Below, one piece after another: positions 40,201-47,697 of a DNA stretch of 64,000 nt (position 1 is the stretch's first letter; the number at the start of each line of letters is the position of its first letter). Both the position numbers and the translations under genes were made by a program. The notes below the pieces were generated by a model. That model did not search any database and was not told the origin of the DNA. It worked only from the letters and a program-made list of their open reading frames with translations. This DNA comes from Caldichromatium japonicum (GTDB lineage: Bacteria > Pseudomonadota > Gammaproteobacteria > Chromatiales > Chromatiaceae), in assembly GCF_011290485.1 (NCBI RefSeq), contig NZ_CP048029.1, forward strand, positions 2,366,501-2,430,500. Direction: 5' to 3'.

Positions 40201-42132
40201 AGCGACATCATCACGGGCGATAGCGTCAGCATCAGCGCCAACGGCGCCTTCGCCGACAAGAACGCCGGCACCGGCAAGACCGTCAACATCACTGGCGGCG
40301 CGCTCTCTGGCACCGATGCCGGCAACTACGCCCTGCAAAACACCACAGGTACGGCCAGCGCCGACATCACCCCCAAGGCGTTGTCGCTTTCCGGCCTGAC
40401 GGTCAACGACAAAACCTACGACGGCACGACGGCGGCCACCCTGGGAAGCCTCGGCACGCTCTCCGGCGTAGTCGCCGGTGATAACGTAAGCGTTGCCGGC
40501 ACCGCCAGCGCAAGCTTTGCCGACAAGCACGTCGGTGCGGGCAAGACGGTGACCATCTCGGGCCTCTCACTCACTGGCACGGACGCGGGCAACTACACCC
40601 TGGGTTCTGGCGCCACCACCACTGCCAGCATTACGCCCAAGGCGCTCACTGCCATCTACACGGCGGCCAACAAGGTCTATGACGGCGGTACCTCCGCCAC
40701 CGTCTCGGCCGCGAGCAGCGACATCATCACGGGCGATAGCGTCAGCATCAGCGCCAACGGCGCCTTCGCCGACAAGCACGTCGGCACCGGCAAGACCGTC
40801 AACATCACTGGCGGCGCGCTCTCTGGCGCGGATGCCGGCAACTACGCCCTGCAGAACACCACCGGCACGGCCAGCGCCGACATCACGCCCAAGGCGCTGT
40901 CGCTTTCCGGCCTGACGGCCAACGACAAAACCTACGACGGCACGACGGCGGCCACCCTGGGAAGCCTCGGCACGCTCTCCGGCGTAGTCGCCGGTGATAA
41001 CGTAAGCGTTGCCGGCACCGCCAGCGCAAGCTTTGCCGACAAGCACGTCGGTGCGGGCAAGACGGTGACCATCTCGGGCCTCTCACTCACTGGCACGGAC
41101 GCGGGCAACTACACCCTGGGTTCTGGCGCCACCACCACTGCCAGCATTACGCCCAAGGCGCTCACTGCCATCTACACGGCGGCCAACAAGGTCTATGACG
41201 GCGGTACCTCCGCCACCGTCTCGGCCGCGAGCGGCGACATCATCACGGGTGATGTCGTCAGCATCACCGCCAACGGCGCCTTCGCCGACAAGAACGTCGG
41301 CAACGGCAAGACCGTCAACATCACCGGCGGCGCGCTCTCTGGCACCGATGCCGGCAACTACGCCCTGCAAAACACCACAGGTACGGCCAGCGCCGACATC
41401 ACCCCCCGCCCCGTCACCGTCACGGCCGATGCCAAGAGCAAGACAGAGGGCCAGTCCGACCCGCCGCTTACCTACACCACTGGCTGCGGCACGGCGTCAT
41501 CTGACTGCGGTCTGGTGGCAGGCGAAACCCTGACAGGCAGCCTCACCCGCGTTGCGGGCGAAGCCGTGGGCAGCTATGCCATCCAGCAGGGGACGGTGAC
41601 CGATGCCAACAATCCCAACTACGCCATCACCTATGTCGGCGCCGATTTGACCATCACAGCAGCGGGTGGCTCGACGGGCGGTGGCTCGACGGGCGGTGGC
41701 TCGACGGGCGGTGGCTCGACGGGCGGTGGCTCGACGGGCGGTGGCTCGACGGGCGATGGCTCGACGGGCGATGGCTCGACGGGCGATGGCTCGACGGGCG
41801 ATGGCTCGGCGGGCAGTGGCTCGGCGGGCAGTGGCTCGGCGGGCGGTGGCTCGACGGGCGGCACGGGCTACGAAGCCGCCCTTGCCAGTATCCAAGCCGG
41901 CGCGGCAAACGCGACGGGGGGGTTAACCGGTGGTGGTTCGACCGGCGGCTTAACCGGCCAGGCCATGCAGCCTGCCCAGGGCGAGGCACGCGAACTGGGC
42001 AATCTGCCCACGACACTGGCCTCGGTGGCTGGATCGGGGAAGGTGGTATTGGGCAGCGTGCGCATCGAAGGCACCGGCATCCGGCTGCCGGAGGGCATTC
42101 TGCCCGATGACGACGAGGTGCGCCGCCGTTGA
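34201..42132 (+). CDS. Two-partner secretion exoprotein TpsA, giant repeat adhesin
   Basis: Secreted filamentous protein of 2643 residues. The extended signal peptide (MNRAYRLVWSDRLHAFVAVAEIARARGKR, then a hydrophobic core ending ACA-ANLPTGG) and TPS domain (GTISQSGNTLTITQ, INPNGVLFTPSAQVDVGGLVA) identify it. Then come two blocks of GLUG-type repeats (SYATGAVTGSxxVGGLVG), eleven near-identical YDG/MBG beta modules, an MBG-like module, and a Gly-Ser-Thr linker. The C-terminus ends ILPDDDEVRRR. Two cysteines eight positions apart (GCGTASSDCG) lie before the linker. The ATG at 34201 begins the signal. Its stop overlaps the tpsB frame. Confidence 0.93.
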   Translation: MNRAYRLVWSDRLHAFVAVAEIARARGKRASSGLVSALVAAGLLAVPLAPACAANLPTGGQITAGTGTISQSGNTLTITQTTGKMAADWQSFSIGQEYAVNFVQPSASSIALNRVLGSEPSVIQGALSANGQVFLINPNGVLFTPSAQVDVGGLVASTQNLSNADFLAGRLRFSGASQAAIRNEGTIRAGAGGTVALIAARIENVGTIDAPRGQVLLGAGKTVTLDLGGPVRIQVEEGALDALVEQGGAIRADGGLVYLTAQAADELSTAVINHSGITEARSLSVDDKGAIYLMGDMARGQVDVAGTLDASAHPEAGAGVGGGFVETSAAKVKVTDAAQVKAGHWLIDPNDFTIAASGGDITGGTLSSSLASGDVTIASSSGTTSGNGDIFVRDDVTWSSGKTLTLSAYRNIEILATIDASGGSGGQVALEYGQGAVASGNTATYSLTGKIDLQAGPNFLTKLGSDGTPLTWTVITSLGSAGDESNASATNSLQGLAHSSKLSGNYVLGADIDASGTANWNDDGSGNKQGFVPIGNSANKFTGRFDGLGHTLSGLTINRSTNFVGLFGWTYGARIGNVGLVGGSMRGQSYVGGLVGWNQSSTVTHSYATGTVTGSSAVGGLVGINFDSSEITHSYATGDVTGIDSSVGGLVGSNAGTVSNSYATGAVTGSGSDFGGLVGSNSGTVSGSFYATTDANGNTINNGGVATSPWTGNSNGTGKTAAEMKQLSTYTSAGWDIDDAGGTGKVWRIYDGNSYPLLRSFLTPLTLTPTYSGSGSVGNIAAYAETGVDASKILTPTFTLESSATADQMIASLRGTSSNQQGYDISYATRTITGTGSAANDLRIIDPITFSQGTLRLKANGNIEILTTIDASGGSGQVELQYGQGEVASNNDATYGFGLTGSGFTGKIDLQAGPNFFTKLGSDGTPLTWTVITSLGSAGDESNASATNSLQGLAESGKFSGNYVLGADIDASGTANWNVDGSGNKQGFVPIGNDTNKFTGRFDGLGHTLSGLTIDRPLTDGVGLFGATDGARIGNVGLEGGAVTGRFEVGGLVGYNFNSSTITDSYATGAVSGAGPVGGLVGRNYNSSTVTHSYATGAVTGSSNVGGLVGVNNQSSTITHSYATGDVTGSGSNVGGLVGVNNISSTITHSYATGDVTGSGSNVGGLVGVNNISSTITHSYATGAVTGSDYVGGLVGQNYYSTVTHSYATGAVTGSDYVGGLVGYNAGAVTDSFWDTTTTGQSASAGGTGLTTAQMKQLATFSGWGIDDDGGTGKVWRIYEGDSYPLLRSFLTPLTITSGATVSKTYDGNAVTGPTGFTFATPYDPSKILLSGTVLGQKNAGSYTAALYSNQQGYDLVGTRSVAYTITQKLLTVSGITANNKTYDGTTAATLSYTPSNFTGLVSGDDITATGTFTDKNVGTNKTVNLTFGGADAGNYAFSGQTTASADITPKALSLSGLTANDKTYDGTTAATLGSLGTLSGVVAGDNVSVAGTASASFADKHVGAGKTVTISGLSLTGTDAGNYTLGSGATTTASITPKALSLSGLTVNDKTYDGTTAATLGSLGTLSGVVAGDNVSVAGTASASFADKHVGAGKTVTISGLSLTGTDAGNYTLGSGATTTASITPKALSLSGLTVNDKTYDGTTAATLGSLGTLSGVVAGDNVSVAGTASASFADKHVGAGKTVTISGLSLTGTDAGNYTLGSGATTTASITPKALSLSGLTANDKTYDGTTAATLGSLGTLSGVVAGDNVSVAGTASASFADKHVGAGKTVTISGLSLTGTDAGNYTLGSGATTTASITPKALTAIYTAANKVYDGGTSATVSAASSDIITGDSVSISANGAFADKHVGTGKTVNITGGALSGADAGNYALQNTTGTASADITPKALSLSGLTANDKTYDGTTAATLGSLGTLSGVVAGDNVSVAGTASASFADKHVGAGKTVTISGLSLTGTDAGNYTLGSGATTTASITPKALTAIYTAANKVYDGGTSATVSAASSDIITGDSVSISANGAFADKNAGTGKTVNITGGALSGTDAGNYALQNTTGTASADITPKALSLSGLTVNDKTYDGTTAATLGSLGTLSGVVAGDNVSVAGTASASFADKHVGAGKTVTISGLSLTGTDAGNYTLGSGATTTASITPKALTAIYTAANKVYDGGTSATVSAASSDIITGDSVSISANGAFADKHVGTGKTVNITGGALSGADAGNYALQNTTGTASADITPKALSLSGLTANDKTYDGTTAATLGSLGTLSGVVAGDNVSVAGTASASFADKHVGAGKTVTISGLSLTGTDAGNYTLGSGATTTASITPKALTAIYTAANKVYDGGTSATVSAASGDIITGDVVSITANGAFADKNVGNGKTVNITGGALSGTDAGNYALQNTTGTASADITPRPVTVTADAKSKTEGQSDPPLTYTTGCGTASSDCGLVAGETLTGSLTRVAGEAVGSYAIQQGTVTDANNPNYAITYVGADLTITAAGGSTGGGSTGGGSTGGGSTGGGSTGGGSTGDGSTGDGSTGDGSTGDGSAGSGSAGSGSAGGGSTGGTGYEAALASIQAGAANATGGLTGGGSTGGLTGQAMQPAQGEARELGNLPTTLASVAGSGKVVLGSVRIEGTGIRLPEGILPDDDEVRRR
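35940..37890 (+). repeat. GLUG-type repeat blocks within tpsA
   Basis: Two blocks (35940-36250 and 37320-37890) of units of about 70 bp encoding VGGLVGxN...SYATGxVTG. Each block is preceded by the same longer module (SLGSAGDESNASATNSLQGL...GLGHTLSGLTI, about 35620-35880 and 36990-37250), indicating that a unit of about 1.37 kb was duplicated. Confidence 0.8.
38551..41406 (+). repeat. Tandem 264-bp and 252-bp YDG/MBG repeats in tpsA
   Basis: Type A units of 264 bp (KALSLSGLTANDKTYDGTTA...) start at 38551, 38815, 39079, 39343, 39859, 40375 and 40891. Type B units of 252 bp (KALTAIYTAANKVYDGGTSA...) start at 39607, 40123, 40639 and 41155. The array is therefore AAAA-B-A-B-A-B-A-B. The A copies differ mainly by one base (Ala/Val before NDKTYDG), implying very recent amplification. 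Confidence 0.92.
41666..41870 (+). repeat. 15-bp repeats encoding a Gly-Ser-Thr linker
   Basis: Repeats of GGTGGCTCGACGGGC and variants encode GGSTGGGSTG changing to GDGSTG and GSGSAG. A flexible, slippage-prone linker near the TpsA C-terminus; each unit adds five residues without changing frame. Confidence 0.85.
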
Positions 42133-42167
42133 TGAGAACCTGCCCCATGACCCGGAGAACCCCTGCG

Positions 42168-43832
42168 ATGATGACACACACTCACCCGCTCATGCGCTCT
42201 TCACTCCTTGCCGCCGCGCTGCTTGCGGCGTTTGCTGCCCACGCCCAGCAAGCGCCTGATGCCGGACGCACCCTGCAGGAGACCGCCCCGCGCACGCTCG
42301 AAGCCCCGCGCCTGGCCCCCCGCCTCGACCTCGCCCCACCACAGGAGGCTGCAGTGCTGCCTGGCGGGCCGTCCGTGACGCTCACACGCATTACCATCAC
42401 CGGCAACACGGTCTTTACCGAGGCCGAGCTACTTGCCCTGCTGGGCGACTACCGGGGCCGCTCGTATGATCTCGCCGGACTGAAAGCGCTGGCGCGCCGG
42501 ATCACCGAGCACTACCGCGCCCAGGGCTATCCCTTTGCCCGAGCCGTGCTCAAAGCGCAGAAGATAGAAGGCGGAGTGCTCGCCATTGAGATCATCGAAG
42601 GGCGTTACGGCAAGGTCGAAGCTCAAGGCGAGATGGCCGAGGAAGCGCAGGCGTTTTTGGAGGCTCTAAAACCCGGAGAGGTCATTTCTGCTGCGCCGCT
42701 TGAGCGCGCCACGCTGATACTCTCAGATCAGCCCGGCATCCGCGTGCGGCCCCTGCTGCGCCCGGGGCAGGAGGTCGGCGCGGGCGATCTCATCGTGGAG
42801 GTCGGGCGCGAGCCGACGCTCAAGGGCGAAGTGGGCCTGGACAACCACGGCAACCGCTTCAGCGGCCAAAACCGCCTCCGCGCCAACGTGCAAGCCGACA
42901 GCCCCTTCCTGCTGGGCGATCAGATCAAGGCGCAGGCGCTCGTCTCCGACGAAGGGCTGTGGCAGGGAAGCCTCGGCTACAGCCTGCCGCTGGGCGCATC
43001 AGGCCTGCGCGGGGGATTGAGCTACGCCCACACCTACTACGAGCTCGGCAAGGACTTCAAGAACCTTAAGGCCCGCGGCACGGCGGACGTGGCGGGGCTC
43101 AATCTCGCCTACCCGCTCATCCGTTCCCAGGCAGCCAACCTCATCCTCGTCGCAGGCTACCAGCACAAGGCGCTCGAAGACCGCCAGGACGCCACCTCGA
43201 CCCGCAACGACAAGTCAAGCGACCTCGCGCCCCTCGCCTTGCAGTTCAACCGCCGGGACGGCTCCGGTCTCACCTACGGGACGCTTGCCTACACCGCCGG
43301 ACAGCTCGATCTCGATGCCGTGCTCGAAGCCGCAGACATCGCCAGCGGCCGCGACACGCGCGGGCATTTCGACAAGTGGAACCTCGATCTCGCCCGCCTG
43401 CAGACGACTCCTCTGTCCAACCTCACGCTCTTCGGCCGGCTCTCCGCGCAATGGGCGGGCAAGAACCTGGATTCTTCCGAGCGCTTCCTCCTGGGCGGGG
43501 CTACGGGTGTGAGGGCCTATCCGCAAGGCGAAGGTTTGGGGGACGAGGGCTGGCTCTTGCAGCTCGAGGCGCGCTACCGGCTGGGCGCCTTTGAGCCCTA
43601 TCTCTTCTACGACGCCGGCGCGGTCCGCGTCAACGCCAAGCCCGACGGCATCACCCCGGCAGTTGCCGACAACCACCGCCTCATCAGCGGCGCGGGGCTG
43701 GGGCTGCGCCTTGCCAGCGGGCCGTGGAACCTGGATGCGGCCATCGCCTGGCGCAACCAAGGCGGCCAACCGCAATCGGACAGCCAGGATCACAACCCGC
43801 GCGCCTGGCTGGCAGCAAGCTGGAGGTTCTGA
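42168..43832 (+). CDS. TpsB outer-membrane transporter (FhaC/ShlB family)
   Basis: Omp85-type beta-barrel that exports TpsA. The signal peptide (MRSSLLAAALLAAFAAHAQQ) is followed by a proline-rich linker, POTRA domains (VTLTRITITGNTVFTEAELLALLGDYRG, then LARRITEHYRAQGYPFARAVL) and a barrel. The conserved secretion motif is GLGDEGWLLQLEARYRL, and the protein ends with aromatic Phe (AWLAASWRF). I chose ATG 42168 with GGAGAA upstream; ATG 42192 is possible. It follows tpsA by 35 bases, so both form one operon. Confidence 0.92.
   Translation: MMTHTHPLMRSSLLAAALLAAFAAHAQQAPDAGRTLQETAPRTLEAPRLAPRLDLAPPQEAAVLPGGPSVTLTRITITGNTVFTEAELLALLGDYRGRSYDLAGLKALARRITEHYRAQGYPFARAVLKAQKIEGGVLAIEIIEGRYGKVEAQGEMAEEAQAFLEALKPGEVISAAPLERATLILSDQPGIRVRPLLRPGQEVGAGDLIVEVGREPTLKGEVGLDNHGNRFSGQNRLRANVQADSPFLLGDQIKAQALVSDEGLWQGSLGYSLPLGASGLRGGLSYAHTYYELGKDFKNLKARGTADVAGLNLAYPLIRSQAANLILVAGYQHKALEDRQDATSTRNDKSSDLAPLALQFNRRDGSGLTYGTLAYTAGQLDLDAVLEAADIASGRDTRGHFDKWNLDLARLQTTPLSNLTLFGRLSAQWAGKNLDSSERFLLGGATGVRAYPQGEGLGDEGWLLQLEARYRLGAFEPYLFYDAGAVRVNAKPDGITPAVADNHRLISGAGLGLRLASGPWNLDAAIAWRNQGGQPQSDSQDHNPRAWLAASWRF
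42444..43832 (+). repeat. Long direct repeat, right copy
   Basis: Partner of 31101-32489. The pair flanks higBA, the LuxR-type gene, tpsA and the 5' end of tpsB. Confidence 0.9.
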
Positions 43833-43849
43833 CCTTTGCCGATGCAGGT

Positions 43850-44160
43850 TGCTGCGCACGTGCCCAATGTCATTCAACCCAGATTGTCCATTACTTCCGG
43901 CTCTTTCCCGGCAGCATCAAGAGCCCGCAACTGGTCGAGTTCCTGATCGCGCTCACGCGCCAAATCAAGGGCAAGCTGCTGATCATTTGGGACGGCCTCA
44001 TGGCCCACAAGAGCCAATTGCTGCGCGAATTCGTCGCATCGAAGGGCGATCACATCGTGCTCGACTACCTGCCGGCCTACGCCCCGGAACTCAATCCGGT
44101 CGAATACGTCTGGGGTTATCTCAAAAATCGGGAGATCGCCTCTCTTTACAAAAAAGGGCA
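43850..44160 (+). pseudogene. IS630-like (DDE_3) transposase fragment
   Basis: Encodes IVHYFRLFPGSIKSPQLVEF, then GKLLIIWDGLMAHKSQLLREF and YLPAYAPELNPVEYVWGYLKNREI, the second and third catalytic regions of a DDE_3 transposase. The N-terminal part is missing and the tail is unrelated. It is a different element from the three IS630 copies at 9.6, 17.1 and 30.5 kb. It separates tpsB from the second tpsA start. Confidence 0.72.
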
Positions 44161-44199
44161 CCATAATCTTTGCCCGCTCGCCAACACAGGGAGAAACCC

Positions 44200-44559
44200 A
44201 TGACCGGACTCAATCACACCTACCGCCTGATCTGGAGCGATGTCGCCGGCGTCTTCGTCGCCGTCGCCGAAATCGCCCGCGTGCGTGGCAAGCGGGCTTC
44301 TTCCGCCGTGCTCATCGCGGCGGCACTGTCCGTGCTGGGGCTTTCTGCCCAGGCAGCCAATCTGCCCACGGGCGGACAGATCACCGCAGGCGCCGGCACC
44401 ATCAGCCAGTCCGGCAACACCCTCACTATCACCAGGCAAGCCCCAAGATGGCCGCCGACTGGCAGAGCTTTTCCATTGACCAGGGCTACCGGGTGAATTT
44501 CGCGCAGCCGGGAAGCCATGCCGTGGCGCTCAACCGCATGCTGGGCAGCAAGCCTTCGG
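44200..44559 (+). pseudogene. Second tpsA, 5' fragment
   Basis: Starts at ATG 44200 with GGAGAAA upstream. MTGLNHTYRLIWSDVAGVFVAVAEIARVRGKRASS is the extended signal peptide and NLPTGGQITAGAGTISQSGNTLTIT the TPS domain, close to the intact TpsA. A frameshift follows near 44440, after which the other frame reads ADWQSFSIDQGYRVNFAQPG and ALNRMLGSKPSVI. IS256-type sequence takes over at about 44560. Evidence that several TPS loci once stood in tandem. Confidence 0.82.
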
Positions 44560-45640
44560 TCATCGACCTGATGAAAGCGTTGCTGAAAGAGGCGCTCTAG
44601 GCAAGTGCTGGAAGGCGAGATGGCCGAATTTCTGGGGGCGGCGCCGGGCGAACGGACAGAGCGTCGCAACGGCTAGCGTGCTGGCGACTCAAGCCGCGGT
44701 CTGGTGACTCGGATCGGCAAGCTGGAGTTGCGCGTGCCGCGGGACAGGAATGGCGAATTCTCCACGGCCCTGTTCGAGCGCGATGCCAGGAGCGAGAAGG
44801 CCCTGGTGGCGGCCTTGGCCGAAAGGTATGTGCAAGGCGTCTCCAGCCGCAAGGTCAAGGTTATCACCGAAGAGCTCTGTGGCCACAGCTTTTCGGCCAG
44901 TGCCATCAGCAGCATCAACAAAGGGCTTGACGAGGCGCTGGCGCGGTTTGCCAACCGCCCCCTTACCGAAGCCTACCCTTACCTGATCCTCGATGCCCGT
45001 TACGAGAAAGTACGGGATGCGGGCGTGATCAGCCACCGGGCGGTACTGATTGCCATCGGCATCAATTGGGAAGGACAACGACAGGTGTTGGCCGTTGAGT
45101 TGGCCAACCGCGAGAGCCAGAGTGCGTGGCGCGACTTTCTGATTCGACTCAAGGAGCGTGGCCTGTCCGGTGTCGAATTCGTCGTTGTCCTTCGACCATG
45201 CGGGCCTCAAGAAAGCTATCCGCGAGGTGCTGACCGAAGCCGCCTGGCAGCGCTGCTCTGTGCATTTCCTTGAGGATGCCCTGGACGACCTGCCAAGGAA
45301 GGCGGACGACGATTGTCTTCAGGAGCTACGCTGGATTTACGACCGCCGCGACATCCAGGAGACCCATCGTGACCTCTCGGCCTGGATCGCCAAATGGGCG
45401 GGCAAGTATCCGAAACGGGTCGATTGGGTGGAAGCGAACATCACCGAGACGCTGACGTTTTACCGATTGCCGCGCGAGCATCACAAGCACATGAAGCGCA
45501 CGAACATGCTGGAGCGGCTCAACGAGGAGATCAAGCGCCGCACTCGCGTGGTGCGGATCTTCTCTAACGCCGAGTCCTGCCTGCGGCTGATCCGCGCGCT
45601 GTGCGTCGAAACCCACGAGGCGTGGCTTAAGGACAGCCGT

Positions 45641-47319
45641 TGAAACTGTCGAAAAAGGGGCGAATCCACCTTAAACGATTGGGGGGTACTCTGGCAGAAG
45701 TGACCCCATGCCAAAATTCAAACCCTGCAACTACGCCCAAATGACCATGCTGCCCATCTCCCTCGAAAACCAGATCCTCCCCGGCAGCCTGGAGCACACC
45801 ATCCACGAAGTGGTCGAAAAGCACATGGACCTTTCGGTCTTCGACCAGCGCTACAACAACGACGAAACAGGCGCAACCGCCATTCATCCCAAAATCCTGC
45901 TCAAAGTCATTTTGCTGGCTTACGCCCGCGGCTTGCTCAGTTCCCGACAAATCGAGCGCGCCTGCGTCGAAAACGTCACCTTCATCGCGCTCGCCTGCGG
46001 GTATTCCCCCGACCACAGCACCATCGCCAACTTCGTCTCAACCATGCAGGCAGAAATCGAGAGCCTCTTCTGCGACGTCCTGCTGGTGTGCGAAGAGATG
46101 AACCTGCTCGGCGGCTCGCACTTCAGCCTGGACGGGGTCAAACTCTCCGCCAACGTCTCCAAAGAGTGGAGCGGCACCTTCGACGAACTCAAGCGCAAGC
46201 GCGATAAGTTGCAGGAGAAACTGCAGCAGGCGATGGCAGAGCATCGGCAGGCCGACGCCCAGCCCGAGGTCGAGTTGGAACGCCAGCAGCAGCGCGAGAG
46301 ACGCCTGCAGCGGGCAGTCGAACGGTTGGAGCAGTTCCTGCAGAGCGAACAGCCCAAGACCGGCAGCGACGGCAAAGAAATCCAGAGCAACGCGGTGGAC
46401 AACGAATCGGTCAAGATGCCCACCGCCCACGGCGTCGTGCAGGGCTACAACGCCCAGGCGCTGGTTGATTCCAAACATCAAATCATCCTCGCCGCCGAAG
46501 CCTTCGCCACCCAGGACCATGACAACCTCGAGCCAATGTTGACGGGTGCGAAAAAGAATCTCAAGGCGATTGGCAAGGACGAGACCTTCTTTCAGGGCAA
46601 GACCCTGACCGCAGACAGCAACTATCATAGTGTGGAGAGCCTGGTGTTCTGCCAGACTGAAGGAGTGGACGCCTACATCCCCGACATCCACTTCCGCAAA
46701 CGGGATGAGCGCTTCGCCGATCGAGACCGTTTCAAGGGTGGACGGCAGAAAGAAGCGCCTTTCTCGCTGACGGATTTCACGTTCGACCCCGACCGACAAC
46801 GGTATCTCTGTCCCCAGGGCAGGGAACTCACCCTGCACGCCCGCAGCCAGCGCAACCGCTATCGCATCTACGACGTCTACCACGCCCGCCCCCAGGACTG
46901 CGCCGCCTGTCCGCTGCGCGAACGCTGCCTGAGCAAGCCCTCCGCTTCCCGCCGCTATCTCTCCGTTCCGACCGCGCAGCCGCCCAATCTGCTCGACGAG
47001 ATGAAGGCCAAAATTGACAGTCCACAGGGCAAGAAGATTTACGCCCGCCGTTTAGCGATGGTCGAGCCGGTCTTTGCGAACATTTGCGTTCACAAACACA
47101 TGAACCGCTTCACGCTGCGCTCGAAAGCCAAAGTGGATGTACAATGGAGATTGTACGCACTGGTGCACAATATTGGTAAAATCTGCGTGTTTGGGACGTT
47201 GAATTAGCCGAGAACGAGAGCAAAGCCCTGCCCCAACCGCCTGGCATGCCCCCTCACCCCGCCGCGCCAGCCGCCCCAGGCAGGTTTCGCTCCGCGAAAA
47301 ACGGTTTTTCGACAGTTTC
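45641..47319 (+). mobile_element. IS1182-family insertion sequence, intact
   Basis: Bounded by inverted repeats GAAACTGTCGAAAAA at 45642-45656 and its complement at 47305-47319. It sits inside the IS256 transposase gene. GTT on both sides is the likely target duplication, since removing the element rejoins the codons for DSR-YLN exactly. About 1.68 kb with one transposase gene. Confidence 0.88.
45708..47207 (+). CDS. IS1182-family transposase
   Basis: A 499-residue DDE transposase. N-terminal domain: GATAIHPKILLKVILLAYARGLLSSRQIERACVENVTFIALACG, then PDHSTIANFVSTM. Catalytic core: FSLDGVKLSANVSKEWSG, GYNAQALVDSKHQIILAAE and TADSNYHSVESLVFCQTEGVDAYIPD. Zinc-type cysteines in CAACPLRERCL and the end RWRLYALVHNIGK-like (VQWRLYALVHNIGKI) are typical. 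A charged coiled-coil insert lies in the middle. It appears complete, so the element may still be mobile. Confidence 0.9.
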   Translation: MPKFKPCNYAQMTMLPISLENQILPGSLEHTIHEVVEKHMDLSVFDQRYNNDETGATAIHPKILLKVILLAYARGLLSSRQIERACVENVTFIALACGYSPDHSTIANFVSTMQAEIESLFCDVLLVCEEMNLLGGSHFSLDGVKLSANVSKEWSGTFDELKRKRDKLQEKLQQAMAEHRQADAQPEVELERQQQRERRLQRAVERLEQFLQSEQPKTGSDGKEIQSNAVDNESVKMPTAHGVVQGYNAQALVDSKHQIILAAEAFATQDHDNLEPMLTGAKKNLKAIGKDETFFQGKTLTADSNYHSVESLVFCQTEGVDAYIPDIHFRKRDERFADRDRFKGGRQKEAPFSLTDFTFDPDRQRYLCPQGRELTLHARSQRNRYRIYDVYHARPQDCAACPLRERCLSKPSASRRYLSVPTAQPPNLLDEMKAKIDSPQGKKIYARRLAMVEPVFANICVHKHMNRFTLRSKAKVDVQWRLYALVHNIGKICVFGTLN

Positions 47320-47384
47320 GTTACCTGAACAGGATGCTGCTCGCGGAGCAGAAAAAGGAGGCGTTGAGACTGGCCGCCTGAGGC

Positions 47385-47670
47385 AACCGCCGATCACGGA
47401 AGACGAGGCCGAGGCCTACCTGGCTGCCGATCTCAGGACGGCGCTGAACGCGACACTACTGCCCGGTGCTGGCGAACGATCCCGAGGAGCGGCTGGCTGC
47501 CATCGCCGACTTCACGTTCAACCTCGGCGCAGGACGGCTGTAGACCTCGACGCTGCGGAGACGGATCAACCAGCGGAACTGAGTTGCCGCCGTGCGAGAA
47601 CTACGGCGGTGGGTGTATGGCGGTGGCCGGATTTTGCCAGGTCTCATTGCCCGGCGAGAGGATGAAGTAA
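47385..47670 (+). pseudogene. Phage-type GH24 lysozyme remnant
   Basis: After the IS256 end, one frame reads PITEDEAEAYLAADLRTALNATL. A shifted frame then gives YCPVLANDPEERLAAIADFTFNLGAGRL-stop-TSTLRRRINQRN-stop-VAAVRELRRWVYGGGRILPGLIARREDE. FNLGAGRL, LRRWVYGGGRxLPGLxxRRExE are hallmarks of endolysins of the T4/lambdoid GH24 group. The catalytic Glu region at the N-terminus is lost. Points to a former prophage. Confidence 0.75.
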
Positions 47671-47697
47671 CGATGTTGATTTGTTGTCCTTCGACAG

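Larger units (their letters stand above)
44560..47381 (+). mobile_element. IS256-family element, broken and split by IS1182
   Basis: The transposase starts truncated as DLMKALLKEAL, joined directly to the tpsA fragment, and has stops and frame changes up to 44700. It then reads RIGKLELRVPRDRNGEFSTALFER, SAISSINKGLDEAL, YLILDARYEKVRDAGVIS and RSKTNMLERLNEEIKRRTRVVRI-like sequence (here HMKRTNMLERLNEEIKRR), with a frameshift near 45190. It is interrupted at 45641 after WLKDSR. The missing end YLNRMLLAEQKKEALRLAA with stop is found after the inserted IS, at 47320-47381. Confidence 0.85.

Noticed and set aside
38551..41406. Regular tandem repeats as a possible CRISPR or satellite array
   Set aside because: The repeat units are 264/252 bp, contiguous without spacers, and all in frame within TpsA as YDG/MBG modules.
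41497..41926. Arg/Ala- and Pro/Val-rich frames over the Gly-Ser-Thr linker on both strands
   Set aside because: These are translations of a 15-bp repeat in non-coding frames; the TpsA frame explains the sequence.
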